From a bacterium (GTDB lineage Bacteria; Planctomycetota; J058; JAJDCP01): a DNA stretch of 43,082 bases. How positions within the stretch are numbered: the first letter of the stretch is position 1; each line of letters opens with the position of its first letter. The translations under genes and the position numbers were made by a program. Under the pieces are notes generated by a model. That model had not been told where the DNA came from, made no database searches, and saw only the letters and a list, made by a program, of their open reading frames with translations. Below, in pieces: positions 25,101-32,252 of the stretch. The stretch covers positions 1-43,082 of the forward strand of contig JAUIEM010000018.1 of NCBI GenBank assembly GCA_030428695.1, written 5' to 3'.

Positions 25101-27119
25101 GTGGACAGCGAGCCTCCCCCACCCCGCCGCAGCTGGTTGATCCTGCTCGGCCTGCTGCTGCTCGGCGCGGGCCTGCGCTGCGCCGGTCTCGACTGGGGAA
25201 CCGGGGCGCGCACCGGGCTCGAAGACCTCGACGGCGCGCCGCTGTCGCTCGAGGAGAGCGGCTTCTCCCCGGTCGAGACCAGCGAGGTCGCGATCGCCGC
25301 CTCCCTCGACGGCGTCTTCCCCGCCGTCGAGCTGTACGGCGTGCGCTTCCCCGCCAACCGCAGCGGCCACCTGTACACCTACCTGCTCGCCGGTCTCCTG
25401 CGCCTGACCGGCGGCGCCGACCCCGACAGCCAGCTGCTCGTCGCGCGGGGCTTCTCCGCCGCCTGCGGGCTCCTCGCCATCGTCGCGGTCTTCCTGCTCG
25501 GGCGGGCGTGCGGCTCGCCCTGGCTCGGGCTGGCCGCGGCCCTGTGCCTGGCCTGCCTGCCGCTCGCGGTGCGGACGGCGCACTTCGCCGGGCCGGAAGC
25601 CCTCGGCGGGCTGCTCGCCCTGTTGTGTCTCGGGGCCTGCGTGGCCGTCCAGCGCTCCGGGCGGATGCTGCACGCCGCCCTGGCCGGAGCCGCCGCCGGG
25701 GCCGCGCTGGCGAGCAGCATCGGGCTGTTTCCGCTGCTCGCCGCGCTCGCGGCGCCGCTGTTCGGCTCCGGCAGCGGGAAGCGTCGCGCCGCCCGGGTCG
25801 GCTGCGGGCTGCTGCTCGCCGCGCTCGGCTTCGCCGCCCTCAGCCCCGCCGCCTGGCTCGAGCCCGGGGCCTACTGGCGGGGGCATGTCGACCTCAGCGG
25901 CGACGGCGACTACGACGACGAGGAAGACATCGGCCCCGGCTCGACGCGCCGCCACGCCTACCACTTCCTCGCGGCCTTTCCCGACGACCTGCAGGCGGGC
26001 CGGGGCCGCCTGCACCTGGCGGGGGTCGGGGTCGGCTACGGCCTGTTCTCCCACCTCCCGGCCCTGCTCGGCTGGCCAGCGATGCTCGCCAGCCTGGCCG
26101 GCCTCGGGCTCCTCTGCTGGCGGCGGAGGGCCTGGCCGGTGGCGCTGTTCGCGCTCGGCAGCGTCGGCCTCGCGCTGTGCCTTCCCCTGCATCCCCTGGC
26201 GCCCTGGGAGCTGCTCGCCCCGACCCTGGCGCTGGCGCTCGGCGAGCTGGTCCTGCGGCTGGTCCGCCTCGGCCCGGGCGGGCGTCTGCTCGCGGCCCTG
26301 CTCGGGCTGCACCTGCTGCTGTGCGCCTGCGCGATCGCCGGCGTCTACCTGCGCCCGGACACCCGGGCCCTCGCCCTGCGCACCGCCGAGGAAGGCTACC
26401 GCGGCGCGATGGTGGTGACCGAGCGCGGTCCGAACGGCCTGCTCGAGGCGCTGCCCGCCCAGCTGATGCCCGCGGCGCGTCAGCTCGACATCCGCCAGCT
26501 CAGCCTCAACTTCGCCGGGCGCTACACCGACGAGGCCCTCGACCTCAGCATGGTGACCGGCCTGTCCCGGGTCGGGGAGGTCGGCGACGAGGCGGTCGAG
26601 CGGGCGGTCGAGCACCCGGACTGGCAGGAGGGCACGCGGCTGCTGTCCGAGATCCTGATCGAGGCCGGCGAGCTGAGCCCCGCGGTCGTGCAGAAGTGCC
26701 GGGCCTCGTATGTCGCGGCCTCGAACAAGCGCCGCGAGACCGACCTGCTCGCGACCGTGACCGGCGTGTCGGAGGGCGAGCTCCCGCGCACCATCGCCGA
26801 CCACCTGGCCCAGGGCCAGCTGCTCGTGTTCAGCGCCGACCGCTACGCGGCGCGCGGCTCCTTCGCCCTCGCCGCGCGCTACTACCGCGAGCTGTTCGAG
26901 GAGGACGTGCGCTACGCGGTCGACGGCGGCTCGGTGACCGGCAACCTCTACGGCCTGCGCGAGGTCGCGGTGTTCGCCTCGCCCCCGGAGCTCTTCGGTC
27001 TGCCGGTCGGGCTCAGCGCCGGCGGCCCGGAGGTCTGGCGCTACGACCGGCCGACCGTCTGGTTGTTCGCGCGCGTGGCGCGGCCGAAGCTGACCTCGTA
27101 CTCCTACGACCGGCGCTGA
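25101..27119 (+). CDS. GT-C/ArnT-like membrane glycosyltransferase
   Basis: 672 residues from a GTG with GGAG five bases upstream. A TTG at 25044 that overlaps the previous stop (TTGA) would add 19 residues, and this overlap style recurs in the window, so it remains possible. About ten transmembrane helices in the first ~430 residues, with an acidic first periplasmic loop after the opening helix (ETSEVAIAASLDG) as in polyprenyl-phosphate-sugar transferases of the PMT/ArnT type. The C-terminal ~240 residues are soluble, with no transmembrane helix (NFAGRYTDEALDLSMV … FALAARYYRELFEED). Family assignment rests on topology and the acidic loop. The sugar and acceptor are unknown. Confidence 0.65.
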   Translation: MDSEPPPPRRSWLILLGLLLLGAGLRCAGLDWGTGARTGLEDLDGAPLSLEESGFSPVETSEVAIAASLDGVFPAVELYGVRFPANRSGHLYTYLLAGLLRLTGGADPDSQLLVARGFSAACGLLAIVAVFLLGRACGSPWLGLAAALCLACLPLAVRTAHFAGPEALGGLLALLCLGACVAVQRSGRMLHAALAGAAAGAALASSIGLFPLLAALAAPLFGSGSGKRRAARVGCGLLLAALGFAALSPAAWLEPGAYWRGHVDLSGDGDYDDEEDIGPGSTRRHAYHFLAAFPDDLQAGRGRLHLAGVGVGYGLFSHLPALLGWPAMLASLAGLGLLCWRRRAWPVALFALGSVGLALCLPLHPLAPWELLAPTLALALGELVLRLVRLGPGGRLLAALLGLHLLLCACAIAGVYLRPDTRALALRTAEEGYRGAMVVTERGPNGLLEALPAQLMPAARQLDIRQLSLNFAGRYTDEALDLSMVTGLSRVGEVGDEAVERAVEHPDWQEGTRLLSEILIEAGELSPAVVQKCRASYVAASNKRRETDLLATVTGVSEGELPRTIADHLAQGQLLVFSADRYAARGSFALAARYYRELFEEDVRYAVDGGSVTGNLYGLREVAVFASPPELFGLPVGLSAGGPEVWRYDRPTVWLFARVARPKLTSYSYDRR

Positions 27120-27196
27120 GGCATCGCCTTCTGCCGGCGCGGCGGGCTTCACCTCAGCCCGACGTTCGATCCCTGGCGTCGAGAGCCGCGTGCTTC

Positions 27197-27202
27197 TAGA
27201 CT
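27197..27202 (+). promoter_or_regulatory. -10 box for the SnoaL-like gene
   Basis: TAGACT, 24 bases before the first ATG and 27 before the second. No recognisable -35. Confidence 0.35.
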
Positions 27203-27226
27203 GAACGCATCCCCGCCGGAGGACGC

Positions 27227-27736
27227 ATGATGACCCCCTTCGAAGACTACATCCGCGCCTGGACCGAGCGCGCCTGGAACGGCAGCCTCGACGAGGGCCG
27301 GGCGGCGATCTACGAGCTGATGCGCGAGGACTGCGAGCTCGAGGGCGTCGGCGCCGACATTCCCTGCCTGGTCGGCCCGGCCGCCTATGAGCCCCTGTGG
27401 CGCGAGCTGCGCACAGCGTTCCCCGACCTGCGCGCCGAGCTGCTCGAGGTCCTGCCCGCCGCCGACGGCCAGTCCGGCACCGCCTGGTTCCGCATGCGCG
27501 GGCACCACGGCGCCCCCTTCCTCGGCAAGCAGGCGACCGAGCGCCCGATCGACGTGTCCGGCGTCGCCTCGGTGTGGCTGGACGGCGAGGGCCGCGCGCG
27601 CCGCATCCGCAACACCTTCGACGCGATGACCCTGCTCGTCCAGATCGACCACGCGGTCGAGAGCGTGCGCGCGGCCTCGCAGGGCGTGAAGGAAGCGGCC
27701 GCACGGGGAGCCTTCGCGCAGCCCGGTTCCGGTTGA
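27227..27736 (+). CDS. SnoaL/NTF2-like protein
   Basis: 169 residues; GGAGG precedes two adjacent ATGs (27227, 27230), and the second has the more usual spacing. A small alpha+beta barrel of the SnoaL/ester-cyclase-like type: an N-terminal helix with FEDYIRAWTERAWNG, the 'LMREDCELEGVG' strand, 'LRTAFPDLRAELLEVL', then alternating strands (TAWFRMRGHHGAPFLG; IDVSGVASVWLDGEGRARR). These folds serve as enzymes or binding proteins, so no substrate is inferred. Monocistronic with its own -10 box. About 110 bases after it there is no gene; a 22-codon coding-like stretch ends at 27844. Confidence 0.7.
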   Translation: MMTPFEDYIRAWTERAWNGSLDEGRAAIYELMREDCELEGVGADIPCLVGPAAYEPLWRELRTAFPDLRAELLEVLPAADGQSGTAWFRMRGHHGAPFLGKQATERPIDVSGVASVWLDGEGRARRIRNTFDAMTLLVQIDHAVESVRAASQGVKEAAARGAFAQPGSG

Positions 27737-27845
27737 CGGCGCGTGACCACGTAGGCCCCGGTAGCAGCAGGGCAGGACCCGCGGCCCCCTGACCCGGACC
27801 TCGATCACCTGCGCGAGCTGTGGCGGCTGCGGGAGCAGGCGTAGC

Positions 27846-28814
27846 TCAGCCGACCAGCGCCCCGAAGTCGAGGTCGAGGGTGGGGAGCCCCCGCTCGAGG
27901 CGTGCCTGCCGCCCGCGCAGGAACTTCCGGGGGAAGCAGCCGGGCGCCGCCACGTGGCGGAGCAGCGCGTACAGGACCAGCTCGCGCAACGCGAGGAAGT
28001 CCGGCAGGCGCTCCGCGAGCTTCCCGGGCAGCGGACGCTCGCGCCGGTAGCCGCGCAGGAAGGGCGGGAGGAAGTCCCGCGCCGCACGCTCCCGGGCGCC
28101 ATCGGGGATCCAGCGCTGCAGCACCGCGTAGAAGAGCACGACCGCGATGTCCTGCGCGAACCAGCGCTCCGCGCAGTCGTCGAAGTCGAAGAAGCGGAGC
28201 CGCCCCCGGTCGAGCCGCAGGTTGCCGGCGTGGGCGTCGCCGTGCACCATGCCGAAGTCCACGTCCCGGGGCAGCGCGCGCAGGCGCCCGAGCAGCGCCT
28301 CGGCCCGGCGCAGGATCGTCGGCTCCGCGGCGAGGCGCGCCCGGAAGTCGAGGTGCGGGTCGTCCTCCCAGGCCCGGCGCGGCGGCCCCGCGTAGCTCCC
28401 GGCCAGGCGGTGGAAGCGCCCGATCGCCGCGCCCCAGGCCTCGAACAACGACGGACCCTGGTCGGCCTCCTCTGGCGCCCGCCCCGGCGCCTCCTCGAAC
28501 AGCACCGCGGTCCAGGGACCGTCGACCTCCAGCGTGTTCCCCTCGACGGGAAGCGGCGCGCAGACCGGCGCGCCGTGGCTGTGCAGGTAGCCGACGAAGG
28601 CGAGCTCGGCCGCGATCTCGTCGGGCGTGCGGTGCGAGACGTGGCTCAGGCGCAGGATACGCGTGGCGCTATGTGGCGGCTCTTCCGCCCCGGAAGGGCG
28701 CACACGGTAGACGTGGTTCTCGAAGCCGCCGACGAGCTCGAGCGGCCCGAGCCGCGCGGCGAGCCGGGCGAGGGTCCGAGGGTCCGGCGCGGGGGCCGTC
28801 GAAGCTTCCGCCAT
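27846..28814 (-). CDS. aminoglycoside-phosphotransferase-fold kinase
   Basis: 322 residues from the ATG at 28814; GGAGG lies 12 bases upstream, a little far. APH/choline-kinase fold: FENHVYRV nucleotide-binding start (near 31-38), catalytic loop HGDAHAGN (191-198) and the metal-binding motif FFDFDD (208-213). Layout and length fit the SrkA (YihE)-like phosphotransferases that act on stress or small-molecule targets; a true antibiotic-resistance role is not indicated. Last gene of the lpxA run, 28 bases after the preceding unknown gene. Confidence 0.8.
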   Translation of the reverse strand: MAEASTAPAPDPRTLARLAARLGPLELVGGFENHVYRVRPSGAEEPPHSATRILRLSHVSHRTPDEIAAELAFVGYLHSHGAPVCAPLPVEGNTLEVDGPWTAVLFEEAPGRAPEEADQGPSLFEAWGAAIGRFHRLAGSYAGPPRRAWEDDPHLDFRARLAAEPTILRRAEALLGRLRALPRDVDFGMVHGDAHAGNLRLDRGRLRFFDFDDCAERWFAQDIAVVLFYAVLQRWIPDGARERAARDFLPPFLRGYRRERPLPGKLAERLPDFLALRELVLYALLRHVAAPGCFPRKFLRGRQARLERGLPTLDLDFGALVG

Positions 28815-28842
28815 CGCCCGCTCGATGCCTCCGTCCAGGCCC

Positions 28843-29439
28843 TCAGTCTCCCGCGAGCTCGTCTTCGACGCGCTCACGGCGCATTCCCAGCTCCTCCCGC
28901 GACGACTCGAGACGGCCGGAGTACATTCCCGAGCGCAGCGCCTCCGGAGGATCGGCGAGCAGAGCGACCGCGGCGTCCAGCGCGGGGACCGTGCTGCCGA
29001 GGGCAGAGCGCAGCACCTCGAGCTCGGCATCGAGCAGGGCGCGCAGGTCGCTGTCCAGACGGACGACGGACGCGCGCGCGTCCTCCCCGGCGCTGAGCCG
29101 CTTCGCGCAGTCCGAAGCCGCCCTGGCCCAGGCCCGGCAGCGCTCACGCAAGCCCGCGACCGGCTCGGCCGCGGCCACCATCTGCGCGAAGGCCTCGCGC
29201 AGCGCGGCGACCGTCCGCGGACGCTGCGCGACCGCCTCCGCCTCATACGCGAGCAGATAGGCGCAGGGCCGCCGCAGCTCGATCTGCGCCTGCTCGAGAG
29301 GCTCGATCAGGAGCACGGGAGGATCGAGCGCATCGTCGATGGTGTCCGGCGTGGAGCCGAGCAGCGCCGCCTCCTCCCGCGTCTCCTCGGGGAGACCCCT
29401 CCGGGCCGCCTTGCACAGCCGAATGGCGGCCTTGCGCAT
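28843..29439 (-). CDS. hypothetical helical protein
   Basis: 198 residues from the ATG at 29439. Predicted almost all helix, Ala/Arg/Glu/Leu-rich (ALREAFAQMVAAAEPVAGLR; LRALLDAELEVLRSAL), no transmembrane segment, no family recognised. Coding-like sequence continues in frame upstream of this ATG for about 28 codons (FEQLWARIDRAREAELALE) without any ATG, GTG or TTG before it meets the upstream gene's end. The true start may therefore be a non-standard codon (ATC at 29520-29523 after a G-rich stretch), or the N-terminus may be damaged. Confidence 0.55.
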   Translation of the reverse strand: MRKAAIRLCKAARRGLPEETREEAALLGSTPDTIDDALDPPVLLIEPLEQAQIELRRPCAYLLAYEAEAVAQRPRTVAALREAFAQMVAAAEPVAGLRERCRAWARAASDCAKRLSAGEDARASVVRLDSDLRALLDAELEVLRSALGSTVPALDAAVALLADPPEALRSGMYSGRLESSREELGMRRERVEDELAGD

Positions 29440-29533
29440 CGATTCATGAGCCGGCTCGAGGGCGAGCTCGGCCTCGCGCGCCCGGTCGATCCGGGCCCAG
29501 AGCTGTTCGAAGCTCTCGATGATCCACGCCCCC

Positions 29534-29914
29534 CTACACGCCCTCCCCGGCCCCGCGCAGCTTGAGCACGAAGACCAGGGCGAGCAGCGGGAAGGCCGCC
29601 AGCGGCAGCCCGCGGTACTCCCAGAAGCTGAGCATGATGCCGAGCACGACCGCGATGAGGAACACGCAGCCGACGATCGGCAACGGGCCGACCGCCCCGC
29701 TCTTGAGTCCCGGCAGGCCGACGAAGGCGAGGGCGCCAGCGAGCATCAGGCCGGCGCCGACCACCATCAGGGTCGTCAGACTGTGGGCGGACATCTCGGC
29801 GAGCACGCCGTCGTTGTGCTTGCCGAGGATCGACACGATGTGCAGGGCCCCCGCGACGATCGGGGCCGCGCAGGAGGCCCCGTAGACCAGCCGCGTCCAG
29901 CCGCGCAGGCTCAA
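29534..29914 (-). CDS. hypothetical four-span membrane protein
   Basis: 126 residues; TTG start overlapping the stop of the RseC-like gene (TTGA). Four hydrophobic segments (LVYGASCAAPIVAGALHIV; LTTLMVVGAGLMLAGALAFV; VGCVFLIAVVLGIMLSF; PLAAFPLLALVFVLKL) with short loops. No family recognised. Coupling to the RseC-like gene suggests that both act in the same membrane. Confidence 0.65.
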   Translation of the reverse strand: MSLRGWTRLVYGASCAAPIVAGALHIVSILGKHNDGVLAEMSAHSLTTLMVVGAGLMLAGALAFVGLPGLKSGAVGPLPIVGCVFLIAVVLGIMLSFWEYRGLPLAAFPLLALVFVLKLRGAGEGV

Positions 29915-30597
29915 GCGGCAACCTCGATGCCCTGGTTCTTGAGGATCGCCTGGATCGACGACGCCTGGATCTGCTCCTTGTCGAACACGACCTTGAGCTC
30001 GCGCCCGTTCTCATCCGCGGTCGCGGACACGATGCCGGGGTTCTTGGCGAGGATGTCGAGCACCGGCCCGAGCTGCAGCGGGTCGTGCCAGCGGGTCAGC
30101 TCGAGCATCAGCATGAAGCCCTTGTCCTCGGAGCCGTGCTCGCCGCAGGGCTCCTCGATCTTCAGGATCTTCGGGCGGTGCTTCTCGCTGTTGCGCAGCT
30201 GGCGGTCGACCAGGCCGGCGACGACGTAGGCGAGCACCGTCATCACGCTCGCGCACAAGAGGCCGAAGCCGACCTTCCAGGTGTACAGGTCGGGGTGGTC
30301 GCCCGCGTACGCCATCCCGCCCATCAGGGTGCCGAAGAACACGATCAGCGGCAGCAGGAGCAGGAAGAAGATGCCGTAGTACACCGACGGCGGCTCGACC
30401 TCGAGCAACACCTTGTGCCCGATCGCGGCCGTCGGGTCGTCGGTCTCGATCTCCCAGATCACCACCCGCTCCTGGCGCGAGGCGCAGCCGCCGCAGTCGC
30501 CGTCGCCGCCGCACTCCTCGGCGGCGTTGCGCAGGATCGTCACCTGGGCCACGCCGGGCCGCATGTGCGTGATCACGCCGACTTCCTGGACCTTCAT
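29911..30597 (-). CDS. RseC/SoxR-reducing-system-like membrane protein
   Basis: 228 residues; ATG with AGGAGG upstream, overlapping the preceding gene's stop (ATGA). The N-terminal domain resembles RseC/MucC: a small barrel-like start (VGVITHMRPGVAQVTILR) then a cysteine cluster C-x5-C-x2-C (ECGGDGDCGGC). Two transmembrane helices follow (YYGIFFLLLLPLIVFFGTLM; GLLCASVMTVLAYVVAGLVD). The C-terminal ~75 residues look like a ferredoxin-like, HMA-type fold (LDILAKNPGIVSATADENGR … IQAILKNQGIEV), which ordinary RseC lacks. RseC proteins are linked to envelope stress and electron supply to SoxR; no rpoE, rseA/B or rsx genes are present here. Confidence 0.65.
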   Translation of the reverse strand: MKVQEVGVITHMRPGVAQVTILRNAAEECGGDGDCGGCASRQERVVIWEIETDDPTAAIGHKVLLEVEPPSVYYGIFFLLLLPLIVFFGTLMGGMAYAGDHPDLYTWKVGFGLLCASVMTVLAYVVAGLVDRQLRNSEKHRPKILKIEEPCGEHGSEDKGFMLMLELTRWHDPLQLGPVLDILAKNPGIVSATADENGRELKVVFDKEQIQASSIQAILKNQGIEVAA

Positions 30598-31172
30598 GAT
30601 CCCTCCTCCGGCTCGACGCCGAGCGCCTCACCGATCGCCTGGCCCGCGAGCCAGTTCGCGGTCAGGAAACACAGCCCGAGGAGCACCGTCCAGCGCACCA
30701 TCAGGCTCTCATCGTCCGCTTCCCCGACCTCGAGCTGCCCGTGCAGCGCGGCGAAGTCGGGCTCCGCCGTGCCCTCGGGCGCGAGTCTCCAGTGATCCCA
30801 CAGGACATCCTCGAGGCCGAGGGCGTGCCGCTCGAGGGTGCTCTGCGCCAGCGCGCGGGCGGCGACGACGTACTGCTCGCCGGAGTGCCGCGCCATCAGC
30901 GCGTTGGCCGCCTTGTCCAGCCAGCGGGCCAGCGGCGCCTGCTCGTCGTCGCCCTTGAGCTTGCTCAGGGCCGGCATCCCGCCTGCCAGCGCGCCCCAGT
31001 CGCGGGCCGCGAGGTTGCGGGCCAGGGCCTCGCCGAGCAGCCGGCTGTCGCGGAACGCGTCCTCGTACAGCCGCACGGCCGCGACGGCGACGCGCACGGC
31101 CGGCGTCTCGGGAGCGCGGCGCAGCTGACGATACACCGTGCGGGCTTCCTCGGGCTTCCAGATCTTCTGCAT
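30594..31172 (-). CDS. hypothetical protein with C-terminal membrane helix
   Basis: 192 residues; begins three bases after the lpxA stop. Mostly helical and soluble (LGEALARNLAARDWGALAGG; ALMARHSGEQYVVAARALAQ), with one hydrophobic segment near the C-terminus (VRWTVLLGLCFLTANWLAGQ), so probably tail-anchored in the inner membrane. No family recognised. Its place directly after lpxA and overlapping the RseC-like gene suggests an envelope role, by context only. Confidence 0.65.
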   Translation of the reverse strand: MQKIWKPEEARTVYRQLRRAPETPAVRVAVAAVRLYEDAFRDSRLLGEALARNLAARDWGALAGGMPALSKLKGDDEQAPLARWLDKAANALMARHSGEQYVVAARALAQSTLERHALGLEDVLWDHWRLAPEGTAEPDFAALHGQLEVGEADDESLMVRWTVLLGLCFLTANWLAGQAIGEALGVEPEEGS

Positions 31173-31175
31173 CGC

Positions 31176-31994
31176 TCAGCGCTCGTACATTTCCTGGGGC
31201 TCGCGTTTGTCCTCGTGGTCCTTGATGTAGCGGCACACGCCGCGCTTGGACTCGCGGCAGAACGCCATCAGCTCGGCCGCCTCGGCGGACTGGAAGCCGG
31301 CCTTCTCGCACTCGCTGAGGGCCTCGGTCATCGGCAGCTTGCTCGCGAACAGGATGCGGAAGCAGCGCCGCAGCTCGCTGCGCGCCGCCGGCTCGATCCC
31401 GGCCCGCTTCAGGCCGACGACGTTGAGACCGGTCACGCGGTTGCGGAACACCGCGGTCGTGAACGGCGGGACGTCCTTCCCGGCCGACGACTGGGCGCTC
31501 ATCATCACCAACCGGCCGATGCGCGTGAACTGCTGGGCGAGCACGCCGCCGCTCAGGAACGCGCGGTCACCGACGTGCACGTGCCCGCTCAGGGCCGCGT
31601 AGGCCGCGAGGGTCACGCCGTTGCCGAGCACGACGTTGTGGCCGAGGTGGGAGTGGCCGAGCAGGAAGTTGTCGTTCCCGAGCACCGTCGCCGAGCCCGC
31701 CTGGGTGCCGACGTGGATGTTGACGTACTCGCGGATGATGTTGCGGTCGCCGATCTTCAGGTAGCTCACCTCGGACTTGTACGCCCGGTCCTGCGGCTCG
31801 TGCCCGAGCACAGCGAAGGGGTGGACCTGGTTGTCGGCGCCGAGGGTCGTGTGCCCGGAGATGTAGGCGTGCGGATAGACCTTCGTGCGCGGGCCGATCT
31901 TGACCGGCCCCGCGATGATCGCGTAGGCGCCGATCTCCGCGCTCGGGTCGATCTCGGCCTGGGGGTCGATCACGGCGCTGGGGTGGATACTCAC
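31176..31994 (-). CDS. lpxA: acyl-ACP--UDP-N-acetylglucosamine O-acyltransferase
   Basis: 272 residues (E. coli LpxA is 262). First enzyme of lipid A synthesis, transferring a hydroxyacyl chain from ACP to UDP-GlcNAc in the cytoplasm. GTG start with GGAG seven bases upstream; the longer open frame is leader. The left-handed beta-helix hexapeptide repeats are plain from residue 1 (IHPSAVIDPQAEIDPSAEIG). IREYVNIHVGTQAG, the catalytic-histidine segment HSHLGHNVVLGN, and GLNVVGLKRAGI all match LpxA, and the C-terminal helical bundle is present. None of lpxB, lpxC, lpxD or fabZ is nearby, unlike proteobacterial clusters; instead it heads a run with an RseC-like protein. It implies a lipopolysaccharide outer membrane. 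Confidence 0.9.
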   Translation of the reverse strand: MSIHPSAVIDPQAEIDPSAEIGAYAIIAGPVKIGPRTKVYPHAYISGHTTLGADNQVHPFAVLGHEPQDRAYKSEVSYLKIGDRNIIREYVNIHVGTQAGSATVLGNDNFLLGHSHLGHNVVLGNGVTLAAYAALSGHVHVGDRAFLSGGVLAQQFTRIGRLVMMSAQSSAGKDVPPFTTAVFRNRVTGLNVVGLKRAGIEPAARSELRRCFRILFASKLPMTEALSECEKAGFQSAEAAELMAFCRESKRGVCRYIKDHEDKREPQEMYER

Positions 31995-32033
31995 GGAAGC
32001 TCCAGTGCAAGTGGGGCGCGCGGCCCGGAGAAT

Positions 32034-32068
32034 GCGATCCCGGCACCGCCGGGGCCCGGGATTATCGC
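32034..32068 (-). promoter_or_regulatory. -10 and dyad upstream of lpxA
   Basis: GATAAT (32061-32066, minus strand) 66 bases before the lpxA start. It lies in an interrupted dyad, GCGATCCCGG against CCGGGATTATCGC, so the leader could fold or bind a regulator. Confidence 0.35.
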
Positions 32069-32152
32069 ACAAAGGCAGGCGCGGTTATAGGTTTTTGGTC
32101 GCGTGGAAGTCCGAGCGGCGGGACAGTGCACGGAGCGCAGCGAGGTTCGCTT

Positions 32153-32169
32153 CTTCCGCCCCGCGGAAG
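32153..32169. promoter_or_regulatory. CTTCCGC dyad between lpxA and the kinase gene
   Basis: CTTCCGC-CCC-GCGGAAG, perfect 7-base arms, 51 bases before the -10 of the kinase gene. Possible operator. Confidence 0.35.
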
Positions 32170-32220
32170 CCCCGCCTGCGACCCGCACCTGCACGGCTTT
32201 CCAGCGCGCGCCGGGCACGG

Positions 32221-32226
32221 TAGACT
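32221..32226 (+). promoter_or_regulatory. -10 box for the large kinase gene
   Basis: TAGACT, 26 bases before the ATG at 32253; TTCC-type -35 only. Confidence 0.35.
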
Positions 32227-32252
32227 GGAGGGCTCACCCGAGGAGGGGCGCG

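Noticed and set aside
24954..27704. 916-codon minus-strand frame opposite the glycosyltransferase gene
   Set aside because: Shadow frame spanning two real genes and an intergenic gap; no domain or start signal.
27775..27844. Short coding-like stretch ending LRELWRLREQA before a stop
   Set aside because: Only about 22 codons after an in-frame stop, with no start codon; too short to call a gene or a pseudogene.
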